From Pseudomonadales bacterium (GTDB taxonomy: Bacteria; Pseudomonadota; Gammaproteobacteria; Pseudomonadales; Pseudohongiellaceae), in the NCBI GenBank assembly GCA_012103535.1, contig WLWQ01000001.1:248001-312000 (forward strand): a DNA stretch of 64,000 bases, read 5' to 3'. The stretch's first letter is position 1; the number at the start of each line of letters is the position of its first letter. The position numbers were made by a program, and so were the translations under genes. The notes under the pieces are model-generated. The model was not told the DNA's origin and did not search any database. It saw nothing but the letters and a program-made list of their open reading frames with translations. Shown here piece by piece: positions 13,728 to 22,833 of the stretch.

Positions 13728-14531
13728 ATGAATAACCGTCGAATTACCCAGGTGGGCATGTCTGCTCTGGCAATGCTCATGTCGTGCTTCTTGGGAGTTG
13801 CGCAAGCTGCGGAAATTCTTGTCAATAGCGACGTTATTGATCAAGCAATGGATGTAGTAGCACAGAAGTATGTAGCTTCTGCTGAATCGCAGGAAGAAAT
13901 CACCAGACTTCAAAACAGCGCAAGTTCCAATTTCGAAGATTTTAAGCGCGCAAATGACACATTGGAGACGCTACTAGTTTTAAATGCTGGCTGGCGTATG
14001 CAAATTTCAGGTCAAGAAGAGCAAATAGCAACGCTTGATGAATCAATTGCCGGGGTTGAAGAAATTACGCAAGGTATCCCGTTGTTGATGGAAAAAATGC
14101 TTTCCAGTCTCACGCAGTATATCGAGTTAGATTATCCGTTCCATGTGAGCGAAAGAGCTGCCCGACTACAATTTGCTAGAGACGCCATAGATAATCCAGA
14201 CGTTTCTATAGCGGAGAAATTTCGTCAGGTACTGGTAATGTATCAAACCGAAACTTCTTACGGCCGAACAATCGAAACCTACCCGGAAACCATCAACCTT
14301 AACGGTACGGATCGCGATGTTAATATCGCCCGGATTGGACGGGTTGCGTTGCTCTACCAGACTACGGATCGGCAAGAAACCGGTGCCTGGGACAATAGAG
14401 CTCGCCAATGGGTAGCCTTGGATCCAGGTGAATATCGCACCCAAGTACAAGGTGCTATTCGCGTAGCTTCACAGCTGGATGCACCGCGTATTGTTGAGCT
14501 ACCAGTATTAGCTCCGGAGGCCGCGCAATGA
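13728..14531 (+). CDS. DUF3450-type periplasmic protein of TonB2 cluster
   Basis: 267 residues with a Sec signal peptide (M-N-N-R-R, then a hydrophobic core, cleavage after V-A-Q-A-A near residue 28). The mature part is rich in Gln/Glu with heptad-like spacing over residues 45-110, suggesting a coiled coil, followed by a compact C-terminal half. This is the pattern of the DUF3450 family, whose genes head TonB2-type clusters in Vibrio and other marine gammaproteobacteria. An AGGA lies a few bases before the ATG. Its stop overlaps the next start (ATGA). A periplasmic adaptor role in energised outer-membrane transport is inferred from the context; no enzymatic motif is visible. Confidence 0.8.
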   Translation: MNNRRITQVGMSALAMLMSCFLGVAQAAEILVNSDVIDQAMDVVAQKYVASAESQEEITRLQNSASSNFEDFKRANDTLETLLVLNAGWRMQISGQEEQIATLDESIAGVEEITQGIPLLMEKMLSSLTQYIELDYPFHVSERAARLQFARDAIDNPDVSIAEKFRQVLVMYQTETSYGRTIETYPETINLNGTDRDVNIARIGRVALLYQTTDRQETGAWDNRARQWVALDPGEYRTQVQGAIRVASQLDAPRIVELPVLAPEAAQ

Positions 14532-15916
14532 AAAAGTTAATAAACATTACAGGCCTGTTAACGGCAGCAGTATTTGCTTTCGGATCTGCTCAGGTAGCAG
14601 CTCAGGCAACTTCATTATCAAATCTTTTAGAGCTGGTTGAGAATGATCGGGTCGCCGAATCTGAGGACTATCTCGCCCGCGTGCGTGAGTTTGAACAGAA
14701 TGCCGCCCGTCAGCAGGAGATTCTTGATACAACCAACGAACGGATTGCAACTGAAGAAACGAGTTCAACTCAATTGAGTGACGAGTTTGAAGCAAATCAG
14801 ATCATTCTTGCCGACAAGCGAGAGATTCTCCGTGATCGTCGTGGAGATTTGAATGAGCTGTTTGGTACTTTGCAAGGCGTTGCGGGTGACTTCTTAAGTA
14901 ATTTCCAAAATTCACTAATCAGTGCGCAACACACAGGAAGATCGGCACAGCTCGAAGAGATTATTGAGCGAGCGGGATCAACCGTTGAGCAACTCAATGT
15001 TGATGAAATGGAGCGTTTTTGGTTCTTCATGCATCAGGAACTGACTGAGTCTGGCCGCGTTGTCTCCTTCAATGCCGATGTAACACTTCCTAATGGTGAT
15101 ACTGCCAACCGCAGTGTGGTAAGAATCGGTGCGTTTAACGCTATCTCCGACGGTGAATACCTAAGTTACAACGGAGATATTGGTCACTTGCAAGTATTGC
15201 CGCGTCAGCCAGAAGCTTCAATTATGGGTACTGCCGAAGCATTACAAGGCTCATCTAGCGGATTCACCAGAGTGGGTATCGATCCAACTGGTGGTGTGGG
15301 AGGCCAGGTTATGGCCAATCTCGTTAACTTTCCAACGGTTGAGGAACAGGTTCGTAACAACTCAGGTACGATCGGATTCATCATCATTGGAGTTGGTATT
15401 GTCGGTATCTTAATCGCATTCTTCCGACTGTTAATGCTGTCCCTGATCTCTATCAAAGTTCGAACACAGCTGAAGCGGGATAAGCCAACCAAGAACAATC
15501 CATTAGGTCGCGTCTTGATGGTAGCAGAAGCAAATCCAAGCGCTGATACTGAAACGCTGGAACTGAAGCTCGGTGAAGCAATTCTGCAGGAAACACCTGC
15601 ATTAGAAAGTATGCTCACACTAATCAAGATGATTGCCACTATCGCACCACTGGGAGGTCTACTGGGTACGGTTACCGGTATGATCCAGGTGTTCCAGCAA
15701 ATCACAGTTTACGGTGCTGGTGACCCAACCATCATGGCGGGGGGTATTTCTCAAGCCTTGATGACTACGGTGCTTGGTATTGTTGTAGCGATTCCTACTA
15801 TTTTTATGCATACAGTAGTAAAGAGTCGTAGTGACAACATCATTCATATTCTGGAAGAACAGGCGACCGGTATGATCGCTGAAAAGGCAGAGCGGATAGC
15901 CAATAGCCGGACTTAA
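14528..15916 (+). CDS. Long MotA/TolQ/ExbB-family protein (TtpC-like)
   Basis: 462 residues. Signal peptide (cleavage near V-A-A-Q-A, residue 27), then a periplasmic coiled-coil region (about 30-170), a beta-rich segment, a transmembrane helix at about residues 280-300 and a C-terminal MotA/TolQ/ExbB proton-channel domain with P-L-G-G-L-L-G-T-V-T-G-M. This architecture matches TtpC, the extra component of Vibrio TonB2 systems, which couples ExbB2/ExbD2/TonB2 to the periplasm. It is co-translated with the upstream DUF3450 gene and followed 17 bases later by a second, short ExbB. The family is clear; the specific transport substrate is unknown. Confidence 0.87.
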   Translation: MKKLINITGLLTAAVFAFGSAQVAAQATSLSNLLELVENDRVAESEDYLARVREFEQNAARQQEILDTTNERIATEETSSTQLSDEFEANQIILADKREILRDRRGDLNELFGTLQGVAGDFLSNFQNSLISAQHTGRSAQLEEIIERAGSTVEQLNVDEMERFWFFMHQELTESGRVVSFNADVTLPNGDTANRSVVRIGAFNAISDGEYLSYNGDIGHLQVLPRQPEASIMGTAEALQGSSSGFTRVGIDPTGGVGGQVMANLVNFPTVEEQVRNNSGTIGFIIIGVGIVGILIAFFRLLMLSLISIKVRTQLKRDKPTKNNPLGRVLMVAEANPSADTETLELKLGEAILQETPALESMLTLIKMIATIAPLGGLLGTVTGMIQVFQQITVYGAGDPTIMAGGISQALMTTVLGIVVAIPTIFMHTVVKSRSDNIIHILEEQATGMIAEKAERIANSRT

Positions 15917-15933
15917 TTCCAGAGGGGAATAAC

Positions 15934-16467
15934 ATGTATTTTGCCTTTTTAGATATATTGGATGCGGTAGGTACCTTTATGCAAAGGGGAGGGCCGGTGC
16001 TTTGGGTAATTGCCTGGCTCCTCCTGATTAAATGGTCTCTGGTGTTTGAGCGTATCTGGTATCTCAATACAACACATAAGAAGAATGTAAAAAACACTTT
16101 AGCGGCTTGGAATGCGCGCACCGATACACAGTCCTGGAGCGCGCACCAAATTCGTACGATGATGATTTCAAAGATTTCATTGGATATGCGAAATACGCTC
16201 CCAATCATTGAAGTATTAGTCACGATCTGCCCTCTGCTAGGGCTCATTGGCACGGTGACTGGCATGATCGAAGTTTTCTTCGTCATGGCTGTTAGCGGCG
16301 GCGGTGATGCAAAGTCCATGGCAGGCGGGGTATCTAAAGCAACCATTCCAACAATGGCAGGAATGGTTGGTGCAATCTCGGGCATCTTCGCGTTTAACTA
16401 TCTGAAAGGAAAAGTGGATCGCGATTTGGAATTGCTCGAAGACCATTTACCAATATCCCATGAATAA
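15934..16467 (+). CDS. exbB2: Short ExbB2-like proton channel protein
   Basis: 177 residues with three predicted transmembrane segments and the MotA/TolQ/ExbB signature C-P-L-L-G-L-I-G-T-V-T-G-M at about residues 98-110. The F-F-V-M-A-V-S-G-G-G-D stretch is followed by G-G-V-S-K-A-T-I-P-T-M-A-G-M. It forms the inner-membrane motor with ExbD. It is the second ExbB-family gene in a row; the longer paralogue lies immediately upstream, a pairing characteristic of TonB2-type systems. AGAGGGGAA sits before the ATG. Confidence 0.9.
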   Translation: MYFAFLDILDAVGTFMQRGGPVLWVIAWLLLIKWSLVFERIWYLNTTHKKNVKNTLAAWNARTDTQSWSAHQIRTMMISKISLDMRNTLPIIEVLVTICPLLGLIGTVTGMIEVFFVMAVSGGGDAKSMAGGVSKATIPTMAGMVGAISGIFAFNYLKGKVDRDLELLEDHLPISHE

Positions 16468-16495
16468 ATGGTGATCTGATTAAAGGCTAACAAAT

Positions 16496-16903
16496 ATGAA
16501 ATCAGGATTAATGAAAAAGAAGGCACAAGAGGAAGCGGGTGAGATTGATCTCACTCCAATGCTCGATGTGGTCTTCATTCTTCTTATCTTTTTTATTGTT
16601 ACTTCAGTTTTCGTAACTGAAGCAGGAATCGATGTAACTAAACCTGAAGCATCAACTGTCGAAGATACTTCAGGAGACTTGATTCTAATCGCGGTTGGAG
16701 CTGGGGGCGATATCTGGATTGACGGTGACCAGATTGATCCGCGCTTTATTCGCTCTCGCTTCGAACTTCGTTTGGCCGATGCGCCTAACTCGGCGGTAAT
16801 TATCCAAGCGGATCAGAATGCGAATAACGAACAAGTGATGCTAATTTTAGAAGCAGCACGTGAATCGAACATAGAAAACGTCAGTATTTCAGCGGAGGCT
16901 TAA
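16496..16903 (+). CDS. exbD2: ExbD2-like energy-transduction protein
   Basis: 135 residues, type II membrane protein. A short charged cytoplasmic N-terminus precedes E-I-D-L-T-P-M-L-D-V-V-F-I, in which the membrane aspartate Asp25 is the proton-carrying residue of the ExbD/TolR family. The rest is a small periplasmic domain ending in S-I-S-A-E-A. It follows exbB2 after 28 bases and precedes tonB2 by four bases, so it is part of one transcript. Confidence 0.9.
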   Translation: MKSGLMKKKAQEEAGEIDLTPMLDVVFILLIFFIVTSVFVTEAGIDVTKPEASTVEDTSGDLILIAVGAGGDIWIDGDQIDPRFIRSRFELRLADAPNSAVIIQADQNANNEQVMLILEAARESNIENVSISAEA

Positions 16904-16907
16904 CAAG

Positions 16908-17525
16908 ATGATATTTGTCAGATGGGTTATTTCCATGCTAATGGCCGGCGGTATTACTCTTGGTCTTTTCTATTTCATGCAATTCTTAATTGCGACCGGT
17001 GAGGCATTCGATGAGCGCGTATCGGTGGTGAAAATTGTTGATGCGACCATGCCGGAAATCGAGTTGGAAGTGATCGAGGAGATCGATAAACCAGAGCCGA
17101 TTGAAGAACTTCAGCAAGAGCAACCTGAAATTCAAGATCGTCAAACTAATCTCGATACTGGACCTTCACTAAATATTGAAAGAGCATCGGTTGAGATCGA
17201 TACCGGTTTGGAGTTATCCAATGCTTCGATTTCAGCTACCGACGGTGATTATCTCCCGTTAGTAGCAATTGCTCCCCAATATCCCACTAGAGCAGCCCAG
17301 CGTGGCATCGAAGGTTGGTGCCTGGTAAGTTTTACCGTGGATGGCTTGGGTAATGTTGTGGAAGAGACAATTACTGTAGTTGATGCCGAACCACCAAATA
17401 TATTTGATCGATCTTCCCAAAGAGCTGCCGCACGCTTTAAATTTCAACCTCGAGTAGAAGATGGCCAGGGTGTTGAAGTATCGGGCGTACAGTACTTGTT
17501 CCGTTATCAACTGGAGGACAACTAA
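16908..17525 (+). CDS. tonB2: TonB2-like energy transducer
   Basis: 205 residues: an N-terminal membrane anchor (residues 3-28), a Glu/Pro-rich spacer (about 50-90) and a C-terminal TonB domain (about 118-205) with the Y-P-x-x-A-x-x-x-x-I-E-G-W-C-L-V-S-F pattern. TonB carries the energy of the ExbB/ExbD motor to outer-membrane receptors. The short spacer, compared with E. coli TonB, is typical of TonB2 proteins. It lies between exbD2 and a TPR protein, as in Vibrio TonB2 loci. No TonB-dependent receptor is encoded in this window. Confidence 0.88.
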   Translation: MIFVRWVISMLMAGGITLGLFYFMQFLIATGEAFDERVSVVKIVDATMPEIELEVIEEIDKPEPIEELQQEQPEIQDRQTNLDTGPSLNIERASVEIDTGLELSNASISATDGDYLPLVAIAPQYPTRAAQRGIEGWCLVSFTVDGLGNVVEETITVVDAEPPNIFDRSSQRAAARFKFQPRVEDGQGVEVSGVQYLFRYQLEDN

Positions 17526-17527
17526 GT

Positions 17528-18886
17528 ATGCGAATGGAAAACAAACTTAAGCTTAGTTTCCTTATAGCTGTATTAGCGATTCCGGTCTTGCCAGTGCAAT
17601 TAGCATTGGCGGGAGAGGAACAGCGCGCGCCACCAGAGGCGCGTACCGCTGGAACCCTCGGTCCACAGGTCATGCGTGCCATTAGCGAAATTCAGGAATT
17701 GATGAATCCCGAAGATGAAGATGATGAACCTGATCTCGCTGCTGCGAAAGTAGAATTGGATGAACTTCGAGAGCGCCGTTGGGAGCGCATGAATGATTTT
17801 GAGAAGCAAACCCTGCTTAACTTTTACACTAACTATTGGTTAACCCTCGAAAACTATCCTGAAGCCATTAGTACCTTTGAAGAATCGCTCACTATCGAAG
17901 AGTTGCGTGAAGATACGCGTATGAGAACTCTCAAGTCTCTAGGTCAGTTAACAGCGGCCGAAGAACGGTGGAGAGATTCTATCCGGTATTACGAGTTTTG
18001 GCGCGAAAGATCGCTGGAAGAAGACGATATCGTATACAGAGGATTGTCTTATGCTCATTACCAGGAAGATGAGATTCCTCAAGCACTTCCCTATTGGATT
18101 AACTACATGGAGTTGCTGTTAGACCGTGGAGAGGTATTGGGTCGAGATGATTATTCCTATCTCAATGGCCTCTATTTTCAATTGGAAGACTTCCCTAATG
18201 CCTTAGACCTTACCAAGACAATGATCGTGTTGTTTGATGATCAAACGGACTGGATGAACTTAAGCGCTGTCTACGCCAGTCTAGATGATGAAGATAGAAG
18301 GGTACGATCTCTAAACGTTGCTTATTTAAAAGGAATGGTAGACGACGAGAATCGGTTTCTGAATCTTGGTCAATCTATGGGGGGAATCGAAGTGCCGTAT
18401 AGCGGCACAAAAATCCTCAACGACGGGTTAAACAAAGAGATAATCGAAGAGACAGAAGAAAATCTGACTACATTGTCACAGATGTATTTAATCGCTGCGG
18501 ATTATGAAGCAGCACTTGCGCCCGCGTTGAGAGTTGCTGAAATGTCGGAAAGCGGAGATGGCTATGATACTTACGGCTACATTCACTATTTGTTAGCTAA
18601 CTATCAAGAAGCCTCAGATGCGTTTCAAATGGCTATCGATAAAGGTGAATTGAGTAATAGAGCTGATACCTTCCTATTTCTAGCTCGCTCATTACTGGAG
18701 CTAGACGACTTCGAGGGTGCTCTAGCGGCCGCTCGCCAATCAGCTGATGCTGGTAACGACGCCGATCAACGCTCTGCTAATGATTATATTGGATTCATAG
18801 AAAGCACTCAGGAGCGTTACAATATCATCGAGGAGCGAAAGGCCACTGCCATCGATTTCTATCGACCCTATCCGTCGCTACTGTAA
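17528..18886 (+). CDS. Secreted TPR-repeat protein of TonB2 cluster
   Basis: 452 residues with a signal peptide (cleavage after L-A-L-A-G, near residue 29) followed by helical repeats through most of the length, several with tetratricopeptide spacing, for example the Y-x-x-A-L-A-P-A-L-R and Y-x-E-A-S-D-A-F-Q units at about residues 320-370. It starts two bases after tonB2 and ends the operon. TPR proteins in this slot are presumed periplasmic scaffolds for the TonB2 complex; that role is inferred. A strong terminator lies 60 bases downstream. I cannot assign a partner. Confidence 0.8.
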   Translation: MRMENKLKLSFLIAVLAIPVLPVQLALAGEEQRAPPEARTAGTLGPQVMRAISEIQELMNPEDEDDEPDLAAAKVELDELRERRWERMNDFEKQTLLNFYTNYWLTLENYPEAISTFEESLTIEELREDTRMRTLKSLGQLTAAEERWRDSIRYYEFWRERSLEEDDIVYRGLSYAHYQEDEIPQALPYWINYMELLLDRGEVLGRDDYSYLNGLYFQLEDFPNALDLTKTMIVLFDDQTDWMNLSAVYASLDDEDRRVRSLNVAYLKGMVDDENRFLNLGQSMGGIEVPYSGTKILNDGLNKEIIEETEENLTTLSQMYLIAADYEAALAPALRVAEMSESGDGYDTYGYIHYLLANYQEASDAFQMAIDKGELSNRADTFLFLARSLLELDDFEGALAAARQSADAGNDADQRSANDYIGFIESTQERYNIIEERKATAIDFYRPYPSLL

Positions 18887-18915
18887 TGAAAATATTGATT
18901 TGACAGCGCTAAGCG

Positions 18916-18943
18916 CTTGAAAATCTAAGAAATGACCCTATAA
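18916..18943 (+). promoter_or_regulatory. Sigma-32-type heat-shock promoter of htpG
   Basis: CTTGAAA (18916-18922), a 13-base spacer and CCCTATAA (18936-18943) closely match the sigma-32 consensus CTTGAAA-N(11-16)-CCCCATNT. Expected initiation is near 18949-18951. This suits htpG, a classical heat-shock gene. The predicted start point falls at the left foot of the terminator hairpin of the preceding operon. Confidence 0.7.
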
Positions 18944-18946
18944 AAG

Positions 18947-18976
18947 AGCCTGACCTATGCGGTCAGGCTTTTTTTT
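18947..18976 (+). terminator. Rho-independent terminator of the TonB2-like operon
   Basis: The stem AGCCTGACC (18947-18955) with GGTCAGGCT (18961-18969) around the loop TATGC is followed by an eight-T run. It ends transcription of the TPR-protein operon. Because it lies downstream of the htpG heat-shock promoter, heat-shock transcripts must begin at or within its left arm to avoid it. Confidence 0.88.
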
Positions 18977-18999
18977 GCATGAATATCGGAGATATAGAA

Positions 19000-20931
19000 A
19001 TGACAGTAAGTACTGGATCAGAAACCCTCGGTTTCGAAACAGAAGCGAAACAGCTACTACATTTGATGATCCATTCTCTCTATAGCAATAAAGAAATATT
19101 TCTACGGGAACTAATTTCTAATGCTTCTGATGCAGCCGATAAGCTGCGCTTCGAAGCTCTCTCAAATCCTGAGCTGTATGAAAATGATTCCGAACTCGGC
19201 GTACAGATTGATTTTAATGAAAAGAAAAAAACAATAACTATTTCTGATAATGGCATCGGCATGACGCGAGATGAAGTTATCTCGCATTTGGGAACCATCG
19301 CAAAATCAGGAACTGCTCAATTCCTCGAATCATTGACCGGTGATCAGCAAAAAGATTCACAACTTATCGGTCAGTTTGGCGTAGGTTTCTATTCTGCATT
19401 TATCGTAGCCGATGAAGTAGAAGTACTTACACGAAAAGCAGGAATTAGCGCAGATGAAGCTACCCTGTGGAAGTCCAAAGGTGAAGCAGAGTACACCATC
19501 GAAAATGCGAACAAGGAGCAGAGGGGAACAGCTGTAACCTTACACCTAAAGAAAGAAGCGAAAGAGTATGCAGAAAGCTTTCGACTGCGCAGTATTGTTA
19601 AAAAGTATGCTGATCACATCTCCATACCAGTAATGATGGAAAAGCAGGAAATGCCTTCAGAGGAAGATGAGGCTGAAGCTGAAACTAAACAGAAGCCCAA
19701 GCAAGAAAAAGAATACGAAGCCGTGAACGATGCCAAGGCCTTATGGACGCGTTCCCGCACTGAAGTTAAAGACGAAGAATACAAAGAATTTTACAAACAC
19801 ATTAGCCACGATTTTGAAGATCCACTGGAATGGAGTCATAACAAAGTTGAGGGCAAACTCGAATACACCAGCCTATTGTATCTACCTGGAAGAGCACCTT
19901 TCGATCTGTGGAATAGAGAAGCTGCTCGAGGATTGAAACTCTATGTGCAACGAGTTTTTATCATGGATGATGCGGAACAGTTCCTGCCATTGTATTTACG
20001 ATTCATGAAGGGAGTTATAGATTCCAATGACATATCTCTCAATGTCTCCAGAGAGATTTTGCAGAAAGACCCTGTCGTTGATTCGATGCGTAGTGCGCTA
20101 ACAAAAAGAGCACTAGATATGCTCACAAAGCTGCGTAAGAAAGACAAAGAGAAGTACAACGAATTCTGGAAGCAGTTTGGCCAAACTTTAAAAGAAGGCC
20201 CGGCGGAAGACTTCAGCAATAAAGAGAAAGTTGCCAAACTCTTACAATTTACTACGACGCATTCAGAAACTGATGAACAGGAAGGAAACCTGGACGAATA
20301 TATCGCCCGCATGCAGGAAGGTCAGGACAAGATCTATTTTCTTGTAGCGGATTCACTCAAAGCTGCAAGGAACAGCCCCCATTTGGAAATCTTCAAGAAG
20401 AAAGGGATCGAAGTTATCTTGATGCATGAACGTATCGATGAATGGTTGATGGGTCATCTTAATGAATTCGACGGTAAACAGTTTCAGGATATTTCTCGCG
20501 GAGAATTAGACCTGGGCAAACTCGAAGATAAGGATGACAAAAAACAACAAGAAGAATCTGAGAAAGAGTTTGCGGATCTGGTTACTCGCATTAAAGACAA
20601 TTTGGGAGACCAGGTTAAAGAAGTGCGAGTTACGCATCGGCTGACAGATTCACCAGCCTGTCTCGCGATAGATGAGCACGATATGGGAGCTCAAATGCGA
20701 AAGATCATGGAAGCCTCAGGCCAGGCTGTTCCCGAATCCAAACCGATATTCGAAATCAATCCTGAGCACCCATTGCTGGCTAAATTGGACAAGGAAGCTG
20801 ACGAAGAACGGTTCGGTGACCTCGTAGCGGTGCTATTCGGTCAGGCAAGTCTGGCGGAAGGGGGTCAGATTGAAGATCCAGGTGAGTTCTCTACTCGACT
20901 TAATAAGTTGCTATTGGAGCTCACCGACTAA
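19000..20931 (+). CDS. htpG: Molecular chaperone HtpG (Hsp90 family)
   Basis: ATP-dependent cytosolic chaperone. From the ATG at 19000 it has 643 residues. The N-terminal GHKL ATPase shows [18 protein letters not shown] and G-Q-F-G-V-G-F-Y-S. The middle domain has N-V-S-R-E-I-L-Q, and a C-terminal dimerisation domain follows. I prefer 19000 to the in-frame ATG at 18979 because GGAG lies eight bases before 19000, while 18979 falls just behind the terminator T-run without a ribosome binding site. Regulation by heat shock is suggested by the sigma-32-like promoter. Intact. Confidence 0.97.
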   Translation: MTVSTGSETLGFETEAKQLLHLMIHSLYSNKEIFLRELISNASDAADKLRFEALSNPELYENDSELGVQIDFNEKKKTITISDNGIGMTRDEVISHLGTIAKSGTAQFLESLTGDQQKDSQLIGQFGVGFYSAFIVADEVEVLTRKAGISADEATLWKSKGEAEYTIENANKEQRGTAVTLHLKKEAKEYAESFRLRSIVKKYADHISIPVMMEKQEMPSEEDEAEAETKQKPKQEKEYEAVNDAKALWTRSRTEVKDEEYKEFYKHISHDFEDPLEWSHNKVEGKLEYTSLLYLPGRAPFDLWNREAARGLKLYVQRVFIMDDAEQFLPLYLRFMKGVIDSNDISLNVSREILQKDPVVDSMRSALTKRALDMLTKLRKKDKEKYNEFWKQFGQTLKEGPAEDFSNKEKVAKLLQFTTTHSETDEQEGNLDEYIARMQEGQDKIYFLVADSLKAARNSPHLEIFKKKGIEVILMHERIDEWLMGHLNEFDGKQFQDISRGELDLGKLEDKDDKKQQEESEKEFADLVTRIKDNLGDQVKEVRVTHRLTDSPACLAIDEHDMGAQMRKIMEASGQAVPESKPIFEINPEHPLLAKLDKEADEERFGDLVAVLFGQASLAEGGQIEDPGEFSTRLNKLLLELTD

Positions 20932-20945
20932 GAGTTTTCATAGCA

Positions 20946-22688
20946 CTACATTTGCTCAAGGGTTTCAATACCTAACAGGTCGAGCCCTTGTTGCAGTGTA
21001 TAGGCAGTTAAGCTGGCTAGTGCCAATCGAGAATCCTTTAGTGAGTTATCAGCCTTTAAGATTGGGCATGCTTCGTAAAAACGCATAAACAAGCCTGCCA
21101 ATTCAAAGAGATAATTGCATAGCTGATTAGGAAAACAGTCTTCGGAAACTGCCTGGACAATTTCAGAGAATTGCAAAATCTTCAGTAACAGTAAGCGCTC
21201 TTCCGATTCTGAAATGCTGGTAATTTTTGCTGTAAAATCCTGCGCCTCTTCTTTCCGTAATATCGATTTGATTCTGGCGTATGCGTACATCAAATAGGGT
21301 GCAGTATTGCCCTCAAATGAGAGCATGGTAGACCATTCAAAAATATAGTCTGAAGTTCTATTTTTTGAGAGGTCGGCATACTTCACGGCAGCGATGCCGA
21401 CTTTTTCTGCAATAGAATGACGCAGAGACTCGTCAAGTTCTGGATTCTTCTCTGAAACTAAATCAAACGCTCGCCTTACAGATTCATCCAGTAGATCAAC
21501 TAATTTAACAATATCGCCTGAACGCGTCTTAAACGGTTTGCCATCGCTGCCCATCATTGTGCCGTAAGCAATATGCTCCAATGATATTTTTTCCGTGGCG
21601 ATGTCCGACTTCTTGGCTACTGCAAAAACTTGTTGGAAATGTAGTGACTGCCTCGCGTCAACTACATATAGGGAGCGATCAACATTTAATTGCTGTGAAC
21701 GCAATTTAATCGCTGCCAGATCTGTAGTGGAATACAAATAGCCACCGTCAGATTTTTGAATGATGACCGGTAATGGACTTCCGTCTTTGCCGACGAATTC
21801 TGGCAAGAATACACACTTTGCTCCGTCGGATTCGGCGAGCAACTCTTTCCGTTCTAGTTCAGCAACAATGTTTTCTAATTCATCGTTATATCGACTTTCT
21901 GCATCGAGATCGTCTCGAGTGAGAGTTATGTTTAATTTTTCGTAAATGGCTTCGCAATGCGCAAGAGATTCCTCGATAAACTGTTGCCAGACTCGATTGT
22001 ATTCGGGATCTCCGCCTTGTAGTTTAACGACGCTTAAGCGGGCAGTGTTTGCAAATTCCTCATCGGAATCAAAGCGATCTTTCGCAGCTCGATAAAACTC
22101 CTCCAAATCGGATAATTGAGCAGGTAGTTCGCTTTCATCTTGGGTGCGAACTTCCTGTAAATAAGCGATCAACATCCCAAATTGAGTTCCCCAATCGCCA
22201 ACATGATTCTGGCGAATAATTTTGTGTCCGCACTTTTCGAGAACTCTTACTAAGCTATCACCGATAATGGTGCCGCGGAGATGTCCAACATGCATTTCTT
22301 TAGCGAGATTTGGAGACGAATAATCGACAACTATTGTTTTTGGGTTTTGACTCGAGGCAACTAAAGACTGCGGATCAGTTAAAGCTGAATTCGCTCTATG
22401 CAGAAGAGCATCGGGATTTAAGCGTATGTTGATAAAGCCCGGACCAGCAATCTCATAGGATTCAACAAGTTCATTTTTTCGTACTTCTAATTTTTCAATG
22501 ACAATAGCCGCTAATTCCCTTGGATTGGTTTTAAGCTGTTTTGCAATTGCCATGATTCCGTTGGCCTGGTAATCACCAAACTCGGGTTTCGAAGTGGTAA
22601 TCACATTGGCGTTGCAGTCATCAATGCCTGACGCTAAAGCGAGCGCCGACTCAATCTCGTTGTTTAGTAACTGTTTAATGGTGTCCAT
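20946..22688 (-). CDS. argS: Arginyl-tRNA synthetase
   Basis: Class I aminoacyl-tRNA synthetase charging tRNA-Arg. 580 residues: an N-terminal Add-1 domain, the HIGH motif as H-V-G-H-L-R-G at about residues 133-139 after S-P-N-L-A-K-E-M, a degenerate KMSKS region (G-K-P-F-K-T-R-S-G, normal for ArgS), and a DALR anticodon-binding domain ending in L-G-I-E-T-L-E-Q-M. It converges with htpG (14-base gap) and diverges from rluC. Intact; essential. Confidence 0.96.
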   Translation of the reverse strand: MDTIKQLLNNEIESALALASGIDDCNANVITTSKPEFGDYQANGIMAIAKQLKTNPRELAAIVIEKLEVRKNELVESYEIAGPGFINIRLNPDALLHRANSALTDPQSLVASSQNPKTIVVDYSSPNLAKEMHVGHLRGTIIGDSLVRVLEKCGHKIIRQNHVGDWGTQFGMLIAYLQEVRTQDESELPAQLSDLEEFYRAAKDRFDSDEEFANTARLSVVKLQGGDPEYNRVWQQFIEESLAHCEAIYEKLNITLTRDDLDAESRYNDELENIVAELERKELLAESDGAKCVFLPEFVGKDGSPLPVIIQKSDGGYLYSTTDLAAIKLRSQQLNVDRSLYVVDARQSLHFQQVFAVAKKSDIATEKISLEHIAYGTMMGSDGKPFKTRSGDIVKLVDLLDESVRRAFDLVSEKNPELDESLRHSIAEKVGIAAVKYADLSKNRTSDYIFEWSTMLSFEGNTAPYLMYAYARIKSILRKEEAQDFTAKITSISESEERLLLLKILQFSEIVQAVSEDCFPNQLCNYLFELAGLFMRFYEACPILKADNSLKDSRLALASLTAYTLQQGLDLLGIETLEQM

Positions 22689-22833
22689 GTGGAGAAAACT
22701 TTTAAAACTGCCGTCTCAAAAAAGGAGGGGATTGTACACCATCTAGGATTAAACAGATTATTGTAGAATGCATGCCGCAAGACTTTTATCGGCTTAAGAA
22801 TCTGTTGTCGATTGCCGTTGGTTTTGAAGAGAG

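Noticed and set aside
15205-15705. 166-residue open frame on the minus strand opposite the long ExbB gene
   Set aside because: It is a shadow of a clear ExbB-family gene; Ile/Ser/Pro-rich with no family character.
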